From assembly GCA_934255485.1 (NCBI GenBank), contig CAKQOG010000005.1, positions 1-64,000 of the forward strand: a stretch of 64,000 nucleotides of DNA, read 5' to 3'. The DNA comes from an uncultured Prevotellamassilia sp. Lineage in GTDB: Bacteria > Bacteroidota > Bacteroidia > Bacteroidales > Bacteroidaceae. The position numbers and the translations under genes are program-made. Shown here piece by piece: positions 17,401 through 26,798 of this stretch. Every line of letters begins with the position of its first letter. Positions within the stretch are counted from its first letter, which is position 1. The notes beneath the pieces are model-generated. The model was not told where the DNA came from. It saw only the letters and a list, made by a program, of their open reading frames with translations, and ran no database searches.

Positions 17401-19039
17401 ATCAGCCTTTATCAGTTCAAATGGCGAAGAGGTATTGGCTTGCAACGGAACTTACTATGATAAGAACGGAGGACACTTCGAAGGCAATGCACAACTCCAC
17501 GACTTTCCACTACAAATGCTCAATGGTTTTATGGCTGAAACCGACGTGGCACTTAAAGGAATTGCCGCAGGCGACCTTAACGTGAACGGCACGTTTGATA
17601 AACCATCTATCAATGGTACACTCAACCTTGATTCGGCACATATTTATTCTGATGTGTATGGTTTTGATTTTGTTACAGACAATAGAGCTGTAAATATCAA
17701 CAATAGTAAAATCGTGTTCGACAACTATAATCTTTACTCAACAGGTAAAAATCCATTGGTGCTTAACGGCTCTTTTGATATGTCGAACTTTGAGCACATG
17801 CGCATGGACTTTACAATGAAAGCCAACAATTTTGAACTTATCAACACACGCAAAAAGGCTCAATCTATGTTGTTTGGTAAAGTATATGCTAATTATCTTG
17901 GTACGCTCAAAGGCACTACTGACAATCTGTCATTGCGTGGAAAACTCGAAATTCTTGATAGAACAGACGTTACCTACATTCTTAAAGATTCGCCTTTGTC
18001 TGTAGACGATCGCCTACACGACCTTGTGCAATTCACCAACTTTGCAGACACTACAAGCCACGAGGTGGTAAAAAGTATCTCACCCACTGGAATAGACCTC
18101 ACATTGGGTATATCTATAAGCGATGCTGCTCTATTCCACTGCACACTTAGCAATGATGGCCAAAGCTACGTGAACCTTGAAGGAGGAGGAGACCTCACAC
18201 TGCGTATGACACAACAAGGCGATATGCGCATGACAGGACGCTTCACTACAAATAGTGGCGAAATGAAATATCAACTTCCCGTTATCCCACTCAAAACGTT
18301 TAACATCGTGCAAGGTTCGTATGTTGAATTTACTGGCGACGTGATGAACCCAACACTCAATATCGAAGCTAAAGAGCGTACAAAAGCACTTGTAAGCGAA
18401 GATGATAAACCGCGCTCTGTGGCCTTTGATGTCGGTGTGAAACTAACCAAACCACTCAACAACATGGGACTTGAATTTACCATCGAGGCTCCCGAAGACC
18501 TTAATGTTCAAAATCAATTGGCAGCCATGTCTAACGAACAACGAGGCAAAGCAGCCGTTACGATGATGGCTACTGGTATGTATATGACCGATGAAACCAT
18601 GATGTCTGGTTCGGGCTTTAAAGCTAACAATGCCCTTAATGCCTTCCTCCAAAACGAAATTCAAAACATAGCTGGCTCTGCCCTCAAAACAATTGATATA
18701 AACCTTGGAGTTGAAAGTGGCACTTCGCAAACAGGCACTTCGACAACCGATTATTCTTTTCAGTTTGCTAAACGCTTCTGGGGCAATCGTATCAGTGTTA
18801 TTATTGGTGGCAAAGTATCTACGGGTGCTGACGCAACCAACTCTGCCGAGAGTTTTATTAACAACATCTCTGTTGAATACCGACTCGACCAAGGTGCTAC
18901 CCGCTACGTAAAGTGCTTCTACGATCGCAACACACAAGATCCACTCGAAGGACAACTCACAAAGACTGGTGTAGGTCTTGTATTGCGACGCAAAACAGAC
19001 CGCTTAGGCGAGCTTTTTATATTTAAAAAGAAGAAATAA
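14474..19039 (+). CDS. tamB: Translocation and assembly module protein TamB (DUF490 family)
   Basis: A 1521-residue inner-membrane-anchored periplasmic protein. The ATG at 14474 gives a short basic stretch (MKKLKKVLKW) and one transmembrane helix (about residues 11-33), as in TamB; the frame runs six codons further upstream but that ATG precedes the promoter box. The rest is a long run of short repetitive beta-strands expected to form the hydrophobic-grooved beta-helix. The conserved TamB C-terminal domain covers about the last 400 residues, ending near KRFWGNRISVIIGGKV and a basic tail. TamB-type proteins span the periplasm and help move phospholipids and/or fold outer-membrane proteins. Its partner TamL is encoded 69 bases downstream. 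Confidence 0.92.
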   Translation: MKKLKKVLKWSTIALVSPIALFLLLAILIYIPPIQNFIVHQVADNMSERMGMNINIDKVRLAFPLDLAIHRMTAIEGGDTLINVDRMRLDVKLLPLFKGRADIDGFSLYGLKLDTKSYISDTHIKGIADELTATSHGIDWEKEYVNINHAHLRDANFVVALSDTAQKDTTESKAKWKINVAKADIERSKIRLSMPGDSMRIYANLTKASLRNGLFDTGRNDYAIHSLQLRSCNINYDIPYIKPTCGLDANHIGLSNLTLLLDTLSYNQQGTLRAGVRALSFKEKCGLNVIKLKGGVYMDTAQLRLPALSIRTSQSDIEARVAFDFRSFKTGKGGHCKAYINAQIGNKDIRNIGQGFLDKQYLNMLPTQPLIVKGKLMGNIDHINLSSLSIKVPLVAQLSAHGYVRNILKNWRSGKLTYNLQTQNLSLVRRMLPASLQHSINIPNGISSNGWLAFRGNAYEAFVRAYCGKGGITAKARTNLNQESYQLVAIARNFPISAFVKGVPLSPFTGRLQASGNGFNVLSPSASLNAQAHINQLAYQHYNLSGISLHAQLHRGKALAHFVANNPLLQGTGNLNATLGRNLYDIALNVELPELDLRKLGMLSDTLTLGTTIQLKGSTNKAFTAFALNGSITNNRFTTPKMSVMAKDIFFDLSTNADTTTAFISAGDLRLRMASKGDVPYLSGHLNRFVTELSKQAKKYNIDQEKLKTLLPSMSFMIDAGRDNPLYNIARMKGYAFNSAMIHLHTHPQIGVNGDARIGGLSMGALLLDTINTHIYQDSTGVQIAGLIKNNKKNPNPLEVKAKSYLMKSGAGVELTYFDSEGERGVDVGLQALLQENGINIHFYPQHPVLAYRNFTVNNDNFIFLGNDKSIRANVNLLADDGTGLKIYGEPNDSVNDITLSINQVNLGELSAVLPYMPKLSGMLSGDVHITDNWHNKQMSAMASLNANNFSYEDMPLGNMGIDAIYLPKSGGEHHASAFISSNGEEVLACNGTYYDKNGGHFEGNAQLHDFPLQMLNGFMAETDVALKGIAAGDLNVNGTFDKPSINGTLNLDSAHIYSDVYGFDFVTDNRAVNINNSKIVFDNYNLYSTGKNPLVLNGSFDMSNFEHMRMDFTMKANNFELINTRKKAQSMLFGKVYANYLGTLKGTTDNLSLRGKLEILDRTDVTYILKDSPLSVDDRLHDLVQFTNFADTTSHEVVKSISPTGIDLTLGISISDAALFHCTLSNDGQSYVNLEGGGDLTLRMTQQGDMRMTGRFTTNSGEMKYQLPVIPLKTFNIVQGSYVEFTGDVMNPTLNIEAKERTKALVSEDDKPRSVAFDVGVKLTKPLNNMGLEFTIEAPEDLNVQNQLAAMSNEQRGKAAVTMMATGMYMTDETMMSGSGFKANNALNAFLQNEIQNIAGSALKTIDINLGVESGTSQTGTSTTDYSFQFAKRFWGNRISVIIGGKVSTGADATNSAESFINNISVEYRLDQGATRYVKCFYDRNTQDPLEGQLTKTGVGLVLRRKTDRLGELFIFKKKK

Positions 19040-19108
19040 GGTTGCAATATTGCCCTACTTTTATCCAATCCTTTATACCCACTAAAGCTACACATATCCA
19101 TGCATTCT

Positions 19109-21595
19109 ATGCGCAAACACCTCTTTATATTAATCACGATACTGCTCTCTGCACTTGCTTTTGCAGCTTGCTCTACCACCAGATCGATACCCGATGACGA
19201 ACAACTCTATACGGGCATTGACCATATTAGCTACCAAGATAATCCAGCTGACTTGTGGAAGAAAAAACGCGATTCTGTTGGTGTTATCACAGCCGTAGCT
19301 AATGCCGTGAGCAAAATTAACAAGGTGATTGAGGGAAAATCAACTCTCAGCATCGATTCGCTCTTGATAAAAGACAAAAAGCAACTTAGCAAAGAAGAAC
19401 GCAAGGCACAAAAGCAAGCACGTACACAGACACTTGCCGATTTTTCAACCGCACGCGAGGAGGTTGAAGCCGTATTAGCTTATCCACCAAACAACGCTAT
19501 ATTTGGCTCTTCATCCATGAGTTGGCCTTGGAAGATAGGACTTTGGTTGCACAATGGACTGTACGATGCTAAAGGCAAATTGGGCAAATGGATTTATCAA
19601 AAGTTTGCTACTGACCCCGTACTTATAAGTCAAGTAAGTCCCGAAATGCGTGCTAAAGTTGCCACTAACACACTGCATAACTATGGATACTTTCATGGCA
19701 AAGTAAGCTACAACGTCCTATCTGAAAAGAACCCCAAGAAGGCGAAAGTAGCTTATAACGTATATGCAGGCCAGCTCTACCGGATCGACTCTATTGCATA
19801 CGTTAATTATCCCACCTCTATTGATAGCATTTTGCGAGCCAATGATAAAGAACGCTTGTTACAAAAGAACGAGGCATTTAGCGTGGTGAAACTTGCCAAC
19901 GAGCAGTCGCGCATCGAGACCTTGTTGCGCAACAATGGTTACTATTATTATGCTGCCAACAACACCACTTACAAGGCTGATACATTGCAACGCAAAAACT
20001 ACGTGCAATTGCGCATTACTCCTACTGCCAACCTTGATAAAAAGACAAGTCATCCATGGTATATAGGACATACCTATGTGAGTGTGCGCAACTATGACAA
20101 CGAACCTCTTGAACAACAACGCACATTCAGAAACTACACATTCAGCTATTCGGGCAAGAAAATGCCCCTACGTGCCAGCATGTGGCTTCACGCTATTACG
20201 CAGCGCAAGGGCGAGCGCTATAGCCTGTCACAACAGCAAACTACACTCGAAAAAATTGGACAAATGGGTGTATTAAGACAAATGGACGTGAGCTACGTGC
20301 CACGCGACACTTCTGCCACTTGCGACACACTCGATATGATAGTAACTGCCGTTATGGACAAACTCTACGACTCTACATTTGAGATGAATGCCACGATGAA
20401 AAGTAACCAACAAGTGGGGCCTGGCATTAGCTACGAACTTGCTAAACGTAATGCTTTTAGGGGGGCTGAAAAGGTTTCGTTCAAGATTTTCGGCTCATAC
20501 GAATGGCAAACTGGTGCTGGATCACAAGGACGCAACTCATTGCTCAACTCTTATGAACTTGGCACACAGTTGTCGTTTAAATTTCCACGATTTGTGTTTC
20601 CTGGTATCAGCAGACGCAAGGTTCGTTTTCCCGCATCTACCCAATTTTCACTTGATGCCGATTGGAGAAATCGTTCTAAATTCTTCAATATGCTTAGTTT
20701 GGGACTTAGCGCAAACTACCATTGGTATAAGCGCGAAACTGCGCAACACGACCTAACACTCTTTAGTATCGACTTCGACCGTCTAAACCACACTACCCAC
20801 ACATTCGACTCTATCATGTCGGCCAATCCTGCCCTCTATGTGTCTATGCGCAACCAATTTGTACCCTCGCTCTCTTACACCTTTACTTACCAAAGTCGCA
20901 GTTGGCGTAAAGCACCTTGGTGGGTTCAACTATCCGTAAAAGAGGCGGGCAACATCACATCGGGGATATATGCCATTTGCGGTCAGTCGCTTAATAAGAA
21001 AAACAAAGAACTGCTTGGAAATCCCTTTGCACAATACATAAAATTCACTGCCGAGACGCATAAACTCTTTAAATTCTCAAAGAGTATACAATTGGCCACA
21101 AGACTCTTTGGCGGCGTTATCTATAGCTACGGCAATAGCTTTTCTGCGCCCTATTCAGATCAATTTTATGTAGGAGGAGCCAACAGCATACGTGCATTTA
21201 CAGTGCGTTCTTTAGGGCCAGGTAGCTATCGTCCTGCAAATAGTAAATATGCCTATATTGACCAAACTGGCGACTTTAAGCTCGAAGCTAATGCCGAATT
21301 ACGTGCCCGTTTGTTTGGCGACTTGCATGGTGCCATATTCCTTGATGCTGGCAACGTGTGGACCTTACGACAAGAAGCACAACGCCCAGGTTCGCAACTC
21401 ACACTTGGCACACTCAAAAACATTGCACTCGGCACAGGTGCTGGCATTCGTTACGATCTTGACTTCCTTGTTTTGCGTCTTGACATGGGTATCGCCTTAC
21501 ATGCCCCCTACCAAACAAGCAAGCATGGTTTCTATAACATCGAGCGATTTAAAGATGGCATAGGCATCCATTTCGCCATAGGTTATCCTTTTTGA
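19109..21595 (+). CDS. tamL: TamL: lipoprotein Omp85/BamA-family outer-membrane protein
   Basis: 828 residues from the second in-frame ATG (MRKHLF…), which gives a clean lipoprotein signal: a hydrophobic core ending FAAC with the lipidated cysteine at residue 21. Periplasmic POTRA-like repeats follow (about 190-440). The C-terminal half is a 16-strand Omp85-type barrel (surface antigen D15 family) with the conserved GGANSIRAF motif and a terminal phenylalanine. In Bacteroidota the TamA partner of TamB is typically this lipidated form, TamL. Direct linkage to tamB and the 69-base spacing without a terminator indicate one operon. Confidence 0.92.
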   Translation: MRKHLFILITILLSALAFAACSTTRSIPDDEQLYTGIDHISYQDNPADLWKKKRDSVGVITAVANAVSKINKVIEGKSTLSIDSLLIKDKKQLSKEERKAQKQARTQTLADFSTAREEVEAVLAYPPNNAIFGSSSMSWPWKIGLWLHNGLYDAKGKLGKWIYQKFATDPVLISQVSPEMRAKVATNTLHNYGYFHGKVSYNVLSEKNPKKAKVAYNVYAGQLYRIDSIAYVNYPTSIDSILRANDKERLLQKNEAFSVVKLANEQSRIETLLRNNGYYYYAANNTTYKADTLQRKNYVQLRITPTANLDKKTSHPWYIGHTYVSVRNYDNEPLEQQRTFRNYTFSYSGKKMPLRASMWLHAITQRKGERYSLSQQQTTLEKIGQMGVLRQMDVSYVPRDTSATCDTLDMIVTAVMDKLYDSTFEMNATMKSNQQVGPGISYELAKRNAFRGAEKVSFKIFGSYEWQTGAGSQGRNSLLNSYELGTQLSFKFPRFVFPGISRRKVRFPASTQFSLDADWRNRSKFFNMLSLGLSANYHWYKRETAQHDLTLFSIDFDRLNHTTHTFDSIMSANPALYVSMRNQFVPSLSYTFTYQSRSWRKAPWWVQLSVKEAGNITSGIYAICGQSLNKKNKELLGNPFAQYIKFTAETHKLFKFSKSIQLATRLFGGVIYSYGNSFSAPYSDQFYVGGANSIRAFTVRSLGPGSYRPANSKYAYIDQTGDFKLEANAELRARLFGDLHGAIFLDAGNVWTLRQEAQRPGSQLTLGTLKNIALGTGAGIRYDLDFLVLRLDMGIALHAPYQTSKHGFYNIERFKDGIGIHFAIGYPF

Positions 21596-21622
21596 TAAAC
21601 AAAACTTCACTTCTATCTACAC

Positions 21623-21685
21623 AAAACGAGCAAGCATCAATAGTAACAATACAAATTTGTTGGCTATTGATGCTTGCTCGTTTTT
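21623..21685. terminator. Strong bidirectional terminator after tamL
   Basis: ACGAGCAAGCATCAATAG is perfectly inverted as CTATTGATGCTTGCTCGT, flanked by AAAA and TTTTT. It therefore serves tamL on the plus strand and the convergent hypothetical gene on the minus strand. Confidence 0.93.
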
Positions 21686-21701
21686 GGCATTCATCCAAAT
21701 G

Positions 21702-22421
21702 TTATTTTATTGAGTCTGAATGAGTAGCATTATGTTCTGAATTTGTAGCAGAAGATGGAGTTTCTGCTTGGTTTTCCTCCTCTTGCTTCTGTGCTTTTTC
21801 AGCACGTTTGCGACGTTGCCAATAAAGCCAACGTGCATGGCGAACCGAATCTTGTATGCGCATACTATCTTCGTGAGTAAGCCCTGGAGGGGTTGTATCT
21901 ATTGGTTGTTTAGGCACAACAGGCACTGTATCTGCTGCCACTGCAGGTTCGGGTTCTGCATTATTCCAATTCCCCATATAGTTACGCCAATACGGATAGG
22001 TAACACCGACAGCCACAATGACAATAATCAGCAAAACCCATAGGCCATAGCGCTTCATGGCTTTTTTAACTTTTACAACTCTGTGTCGTGGTCTCTTTAC
22101 CTTTACAGAAACCGATGCTTCTATATCGTCAATTGAACGAAGGTCGTTACGATCCTTAGGTAAGTCAGGATGCGGTTGGTCTGTATTTACTAATGGCTCT
22201 TGCGGTTCAAGGTCATCGGTTTCAGCCTGCGATTGTGAAGACGAGGCGTAGGCATAACCCACTGGCAGACGAGGTGGAATATTGGTTGTATTGCTCTCAC
22301 TTGGAGCAAAACCATACGAACGCAAATGCGTTTCGTCTGCATGTAAAGGTTGCTTGCCAACATCTTGATGTTCATTGTTGTCAAGTTCCTCTATATTTGA
22401 ATTTTTGTTATTATCTTCCAT
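21702..22421 (-). CDS. Hypothetical single-pass membrane protein
   Basis: Not recognised as a known family. The 239 residues comprise an acidic, low-complexity N-terminal part (about 1-105), a strongly basic stretch (KVKRPRHRVVKVKKAMKR), one transmembrane helix (about 128-147) and a C-terminal part rich in Glu, Lys and Arg that is probably helical. The positive-inside rule puts the N-terminus in the cytoplasm and residues of about 150-239 in the periplasm. It has its own promoter 26 bases upstream and shares a terminator with tamL. The layout fits a small envelope-anchored scaffold, but no function is assigned. Confidence 0.75.
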   Translation of the reverse strand: MEDNNKNSNIEELDNNEHQDVGKQPLHADETHLRSYGFAPSESNTTNIPPRLPVGYAYASSSQSQAETDDLEPQEPLVNTDQPHPDLPKDRNDLRSIDDIEASVSVKVKRPRHRVVKVKKAMKRYGLWVLLIIVIVAVGVTYPYWRNYMGNWNNAEPEPAVAADTVPVVPKQPIDTTPPGLTHEDSMRIQDSVRHARWLYWQRRKRAEKAQKQEEENQAETPSSATNSEHNATHSDSIK

Positions 22422-22446
22422 CTTTTTATATATGTCAATACGATGG

Positions 22447-22454
22447 CAAAGTTA
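22447..22454 (-). promoter_or_regulatory. -7 box of the hypothetical membrane protein gene
   Basis: TAACTTTG on the minus strand, 26 bases before the ATG. Confidence 0.55.
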
Positions 22455-22521
22455 ATACTTATTACTTTTATTTTTCTAAGTATTTAAAAATATTTTGAGT
22501 ATGCTTATTGATTACATTCGT

Positions 22522-24486
22522 CTATAAATGTGTCATACCTTTTTGTACCATATACTCTGTGCACTGAAGCAAAGAGAATACATATTGCTTGAGCGAAGAA
22601 TATTTTGTAGAGTATTTATCGAGAATTGGCTTGCCATTTATGAGTTTGTAACAGTACTCTTTTTTCTGCTCATCGTTATATACGTAAAGGTAATTAATGT
22701 TACGTGCAGCTATGGTTTTGTCGGCCGTGTAAAAGGCTGCAGGACGCGGAGCATCGTGCAAAATATCAAGTCCTAAATTGTTTTGAACGTAAGGGATACG
22801 GAGCAAGCCAAGGATGGTTGGTGCAACATCTACCTGCCCCACGAATTGGGTGCATTCTTTGGCATTTATGCCATCAGCATGGATTATAAGTGGGATATGA
22901 TTGAATGATTCGGGTAATTCGCAATCGGCAGTTCCAACAAGTTTTCCGTGGTCGCCAAGGAATACGAATATTGTATTTTTGGCCCATGGTTCTTTGCGAA
23001 CTCTGTGCATAAAGTCGCCTATACACGCATCGGCATAACGAACGATTTGCTGCTCTGCCGTAAGGTTTTTTTGTTGAAAGCGTGCTGGAACCACATAGGG
23101 TGGATGATTGCTAATCGTGAGTAAAGTAGCAAAAAATGGTCGACCACTCATTGCTTTTTTACGCAATACGGGCAATGCATAACTAAAAAGATAATCATCG
23201 GGTACACCGAAGTGATTAACCACCTTTGAGCGTGGATAGTTCTCTTGCGAGTATATTTCGTCGTACCCATTTGTACGGAAGAAGGCATTCATGTTGTCGT
23301 ATTGGCTCTCGTGTGTCATAAAGAACATCGTAGAATAACCAGCCTGTTTAAGCACAGAGGGAAGCCCCGTATAAGTGGGAATCGTTGTACCCTTCATCGC
23401 ATTGCGAAACATGATAGAGGGAAAAGAATAGAGCGTGGCATAAAGCCCGTGATTGGTGTGATTGCCTGCCGAATAGCAATTAGAAAAACTCAAAGAATGA
23501 GAATAGAGCGAATCCAGGTTAGGAGTGAGATGATTGGCATTACCAAAACGTGTCATTAGCTTAGCCGACATCGATTCCATAAGCACTACCACTACATTCT
23601 GGTGTGTAGGGGGCAATGTAGGTTCAACTCTCCTTGCAAGTGGCGAGATACCCTTTATGCCTTCACGATTATAAAACCGTTGCACATTCTTTACCGCCTC
23701 ATCCATAGGCATAAGATGAAGCTTATGGTTTTCAGGGCGTAGTTCATCGAGTGTGCTATTAAGCAGAGCAAACATAGGATTTACACCTAAATTGTTTAGT
23801 ACTGGACTGGTACAGAAATATGCAGCACTCACTTTGATAGGATTATATCCTAACCTACCACGTATGCCTAAAAAACACGCACCATAAAGTGCAAGGCTGA
23901 TACCCACCATTTCAACATAGTTCATAAAGCCATTGTGCGCTATATCTACATGATACTTGTTGCTCGCATCAGCCAGAACAAAACGTTTGCGAAGATAATA
24001 TAAAAAAGCACCCAAACAAGCTGTTAGCACAATATAGAGAGCTATAAAAAGATAGTAAGATGCCTCTCCAAATATCATGCCCAACGTGGTTCCGCCATAT
24101 TCAGCCCAATTCCATATTGAGGCATTGAGCATCTTTGAGAAATAACTAAAATAGGGAATGTTGCCCGCCTCAGCCATAAAAACAAGGGCATAAAGCACAC
24201 CAAACCAAATGTTTATAGCACGATACATCCACTTGCGCCAAAAACCAGCAATAACAGCTATGCTCGATAGCACCAATGGCAATGCCACAAGATAACAAGC
24301 TATTACATTGTCAAACCACAAACCACGCAAAAACGCTTGCAAAACGAGCAATGGTTTATTTGCTACATCGGGAGTAAGTTGCGAATGTATGGTAAGGAAA
24401 AACGCTATGCGAAACAAAGTCATCAGTACAAGGGCTACTATATGTATGCTCAACAAATAACCAATAGTGCGCAATAATCTTTTCAT
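22522..24486 (-). CDS. LTA synthase-family (sulfatase-fold) membrane phosphotransferase
   Basis: A 654-residue protein with about five transmembrane helices in residues 1-200 and a C-terminal extracytoplasmic alkaline-phosphatase/sulfatase-like domain (about 265-600). The nucleophile region reads VVVLMESMSAKLM, where LtaS-type enzymes carry Thr or Ser; metal-ligand motifs FLGDHGK and the NHTNHGLYA region are present. Family members transfer phosphoglycerol or phosphoethanolamine from phospholipids to envelope glycans. As a Gram-negative with no lipoteichoic acid, this organism probably uses it to decorate LPS, capsule or periplasmic glucans; that is inference. It has its own promoter, and no glycan-synthesis gene is adjacent. 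Confidence 0.88.
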   Translation of the reverse strand: MKRLLRTIGYLLSIHIVALVLMTLFRIAFFLTIHSQLTPDVANKPLLVLQAFLRGLWFDNVIACYLVALPLVLSSIAVIAGFWRKWMYRAINIWFGVLYALVFMAEAGNIPYFSYFSKMLNASIWNWAEYGGTTLGMIFGEASYYLFIALYIVLTACLGAFLYYLRKRFVLADASNKYHVDIAHNGFMNYVEMVGISLALYGACFLGIRGRLGYNPIKVSAAYFCTSPVLNNLGVNPMFALLNSTLDELRPENHKLHLMPMDEAVKNVQRFYNREGIKGISPLARRVEPTLPPTHQNVVVVLMESMSAKLMTRFGNANHLTPNLDSLYSHSLSFSNCYSAGNHTNHGLYATLYSFPSIMFRNAMKGTTIPTYTGLPSVLKQAGYSTMFFMTHESQYDNMNAFFRTNGYDEIYSQENYPRSKVVNHFGVPDDYLFSYALPVLRKKAMSGRPFFATLLTISNHPPYVVPARFQQKNLTAEQQIVRYADACIGDFMHRVRKEPWAKNTIFVFLGDHGKLVGTADCELPESFNHIPLIIHADGINAKECTQFVGQVDVAPTILGLLRIPYVQNNLGLDILHDAPRPAAFYTADKTIAARNINYLYVYNDEQKKEYCYKLINGKPILDKYSTKYSSLKQYVFSLLQCTEYMVQKGMTHL

Positions 24487-24536
24487 TTTTAGGTATATGT
24501 TTTGATTATCAAATATATTTTTCTACAGAGAAAATG

Positions 24537-24544
24537 CAAAGTTA
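24537..24544 (-). promoter_or_regulatory. -7 box of the LTA synthase-like gene
   Basis: TAACTTTG on the minus strand, 51 bases before the ATG. The rest of the 24487-24801 gap is AT-rich and holds only this box and the terminator of the DUF349 gene. Confidence 0.5.
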
Positions 24545-24685
24545 CAAAATTATAAAATGCAGAAACAATGATAAGTTTCTTAATGTTACACTCTTATCCT
24601 TTATGCGTAAATTTGCTGCAAAAATTTATTATTATTTTTTTCTAACCCATGTATATGCACTGCACTGCTTGTATAAAATAAGCAC

Positions 24686-24737
24686 AAAAAAGACAGAAGC
24701 TAACATACAATCAATGTATGTTAGCTTCTGTCTTTTT
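24686..24737 (-). terminator. Strong hairpin terminator of the DUF349 gene
   Basis: AGACAGAAGCTAACATACA is perfectly inverted across a loop of about 5 bases and flanked by A and T runs on both sides. It functions in either direction; on the minus strand it lies 65 bases after the DUF349 stop codon. Confidence 0.9.
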
Positions 24738-24801
24738 GAACATTTATGGCTTATATTCATTAACCTTACAAGCCACTAAATGCACTAATCAAAACGTATT
24801 T

Positions 24802-26613
24802 TTATTTGCTTTCTTTCTCTTCTTTAATCTGAGCATTTACAGTTTTTATCTTCTCTGCAATCTCAGCAAGATCCTCTTTAAGGCGCTTTACTTTCTTTTC
24901 TATGTCAGCCACAAGTGAGTTTCCTTTCTTTGAACTTGTGCGGAAGAAAGTAAGGTTTGTTTCGTAGTTTTGAATTTCCTGCTTTTTGCTTTCTAAAGCG
25001 CCTTGCAAGCGATTGCGTTCGCGGGTGAGTTCAGAGCCACCCTTGTCAGCAACTGTTTTACGGAAGTTGTCCATACGCTTTCGTCCAGCATTCGCATGGA
25101 GTGTATTGTATATTTTATCACATAGTTCACGATAACGACGATACATTTTCTCCTTCTTGTTGTAGGGCACATGTCCTATCTCATTCCAGCGAGCTTGTAG
25201 GTCGCGAACACCTTGTAAGAGGTTTTCACCTTGTTCTTCAGTAAGTTTTTCAAGGCTTGCTATTACCTCTTTCTTTAGTTCGAGATTAGCCTCTTCAGTC
25301 TTTCGTTGGTCGGCATTTGCCGCGTTTTTCTTATCAAAGAAGTAGTTGCAAGCATCGTTAAAACGCTTCCATATCTCGTCCGAAAGTTTGTGAGCCACAG
25401 GACCAATGCTCTTCCATTGCTTTTGCAATTCAATAAACTTGTTGGTAGTTGCTCCCCAATCAGTGCTTTCTTTCAAAGCTTCAGCCTTTTCGATAAGAGC
25501 GTTCTTAGCAGCAAGATTAGCGTTTAGTTTCTCGCGATTAGCCTTGAAATAAGCAGTTTTAGCTTGGAAAAAGCGGTCGCAAGCTGCGCGGAAACGTTCA
25601 AATATCTCAGTGTTTACCTTGCGTGGAGTAAAGCCAATTGTCTTCCATTCGGCTTGGTATGCCAACACCTGCTTGGTCATTTCTTCCCATTGAGCATAGG
25701 TTTTTAGTTCTTCGTATTGAAGGTCTTCAACCTTTTGGCAAAGGTCTGTTTTCTTTTCAAGGTTTTCTTCTTCCTTAGCTTTGATAGCCTCAAAGTGGTC
25801 TTGGTGACGCTTGTTGATAACAGTTGATGCGTCCTTAAAGCGTTTCCAAATTTCCTCGCGCAGTTCCTTAGCAACAGGTCCTATTTCACGATATTCTTGG
25901 TGAAGGTTCTGCAATTGATGGAAAGCTGATACAGGGTCGTCGCATTCTGCCAATTTTTCAGCAGCCTCACAAAGGTGCGTTTTAAGTTCGAGATTCTTCT
26001 TAAAATCGTATGCACGCATTTCGTGGTTAAGGCGCAACTGGTCGTAGAATTGTTCTATATTGTGTTGATAATTCTTCCACAAGTCGGTAGCAAACTCAGC
26101 TGGAACCTGCTTAATTTCCTTCCATTCGGCTTGCAAATCCTTTACTTCGTTATATCCCTTGTCTGCATCCTCGGGCGAAGCAGCAAGTTGTTTTATACGT
26201 TCAATAATTTCTTGCTTACGCTTCAAGTTGTTTTGTTTTTCCTGTTCAAGTTTTTCGGCAGCTTGGTTGCGTAGCTCGCGCACAAGCGATAGTTGCGCCT
26301 TAAAGTTCTCTTCGTCTGCATCGGGAACAGGAACAAACTCATCTGCATTTCCACCATCTTCAACAAACTTGTTGCGTGCAGCAACGACTTCGGCATTGTG
26401 GAAACGATAGTAAAGCATCTTAAGGTGCTCGAGTTCTGTGCGTTCTACATTTTCGTTGTTCTCTGCAATTGACTTGAGTTTTTCAATTACCTCTGCCTTA
26501 GTCTTTGGTTCTGTAGCCACGGCAGTGTGTTCAACTGAAGTTTGATTTTCGTTGTTTTCAGAAGCAATAGTGTTTTGTACCTCTGCTTCAGCAGTGTTCT
26601 TGATTTCGTCCAT
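24802..26613 (-). CDS. DUF349-domain protein, highly charged and helical
   Basis: A 603-residue soluble protein made of repeated DUF349 helical units; the recurring W-x-x-I/F-x-x-V/A pattern is visible as LQAEWKEIKQVP, LHQEYREIGPVA, YQAEWKTIGFTP, LQKQWKSIGPVA and LQARWNEIGHVP, about 70 residues apart. The N-terminal 60 residues are acidic and low in complexity. The last 80 residues are a predicted coiled coil (heptad-like with Lys and Glu). There is no signal peptide. DUF349 proteins are widespread in Bacteroidota; no biochemical function is assigned from sequence. It is transcribed alone, with its own promoter and terminator. Confidence 0.88.
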   Translation of the reverse strand: MDEIKNTAEAEVQNTIASENNENQTSVEHTAVATEPKTKAEVIEKLKSIAENNENVERTELEHLKMLYYRFHNAEVVAARNKFVEDGGNADEFVPVPDADEENFKAQLSLVRELRNQAAEKLEQEKQNNLKRKQEIIERIKQLAASPEDADKGYNEVKDLQAEWKEIKQVPAEFATDLWKNYQHNIEQFYDQLRLNHEMRAYDFKKNLELKTHLCEAAEKLAECDDPVSAFHQLQNLHQEYREIGPVAKELREEIWKRFKDASTVINKRHQDHFEAIKAKEEENLEKKTDLCQKVEDLQYEELKTYAQWEEMTKQVLAYQAEWKTIGFTPRKVNTEIFERFRAACDRFFQAKTAYFKANREKLNANLAAKNALIEKAEALKESTDWGATTNKFIELQKQWKSIGPVAHKLSDEIWKRFNDACNYFFDKKNAANADQRKTEEANLELKKEVIASLEKLTEEQGENLLQGVRDLQARWNEIGHVPYNKKEKMYRRYRELCDKIYNTLHANAGRKRMDNFRKTVADKGGSELTRERNRLQGALESKKQEIQNYETNLTFFRTSSKKGNSLVADIEKKVKRLKEDLAEIAEKIKTVNAQIKEEKESK

Positions 26614-26644
26614 AATAAATTGGATAGGGTCGTAAGCGTATTGG

Positions 26645-26652
26645 CAAACCTA
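26645..26652 (-). promoter_or_regulatory. -7 box of the DUF349 gene
   Basis: TAGGTTTG on the minus strand, 32 bases before the ATG, matching TANNTTTG. Confidence 0.4.
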
Positions 26653-26798
26653 AGTTTGCACATTATATATTACTACAAGGCGTTGTTGCATTCATGCTCA
26701 TAAAGAAGCCTAAAGCTAAACCCTTGCAAGGTTTGCAAATTTGCACATTAAATGCGTTTTAACAAAATAATTGTTAGAAAACTTTGAACCAAAAGGTA

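Noticed and set aside
18443..18955. A 170-codon minus-strand frame within tamB
   Set aside because: It is antisense to the conserved TamB C-terminal domain and has no supporting motif.
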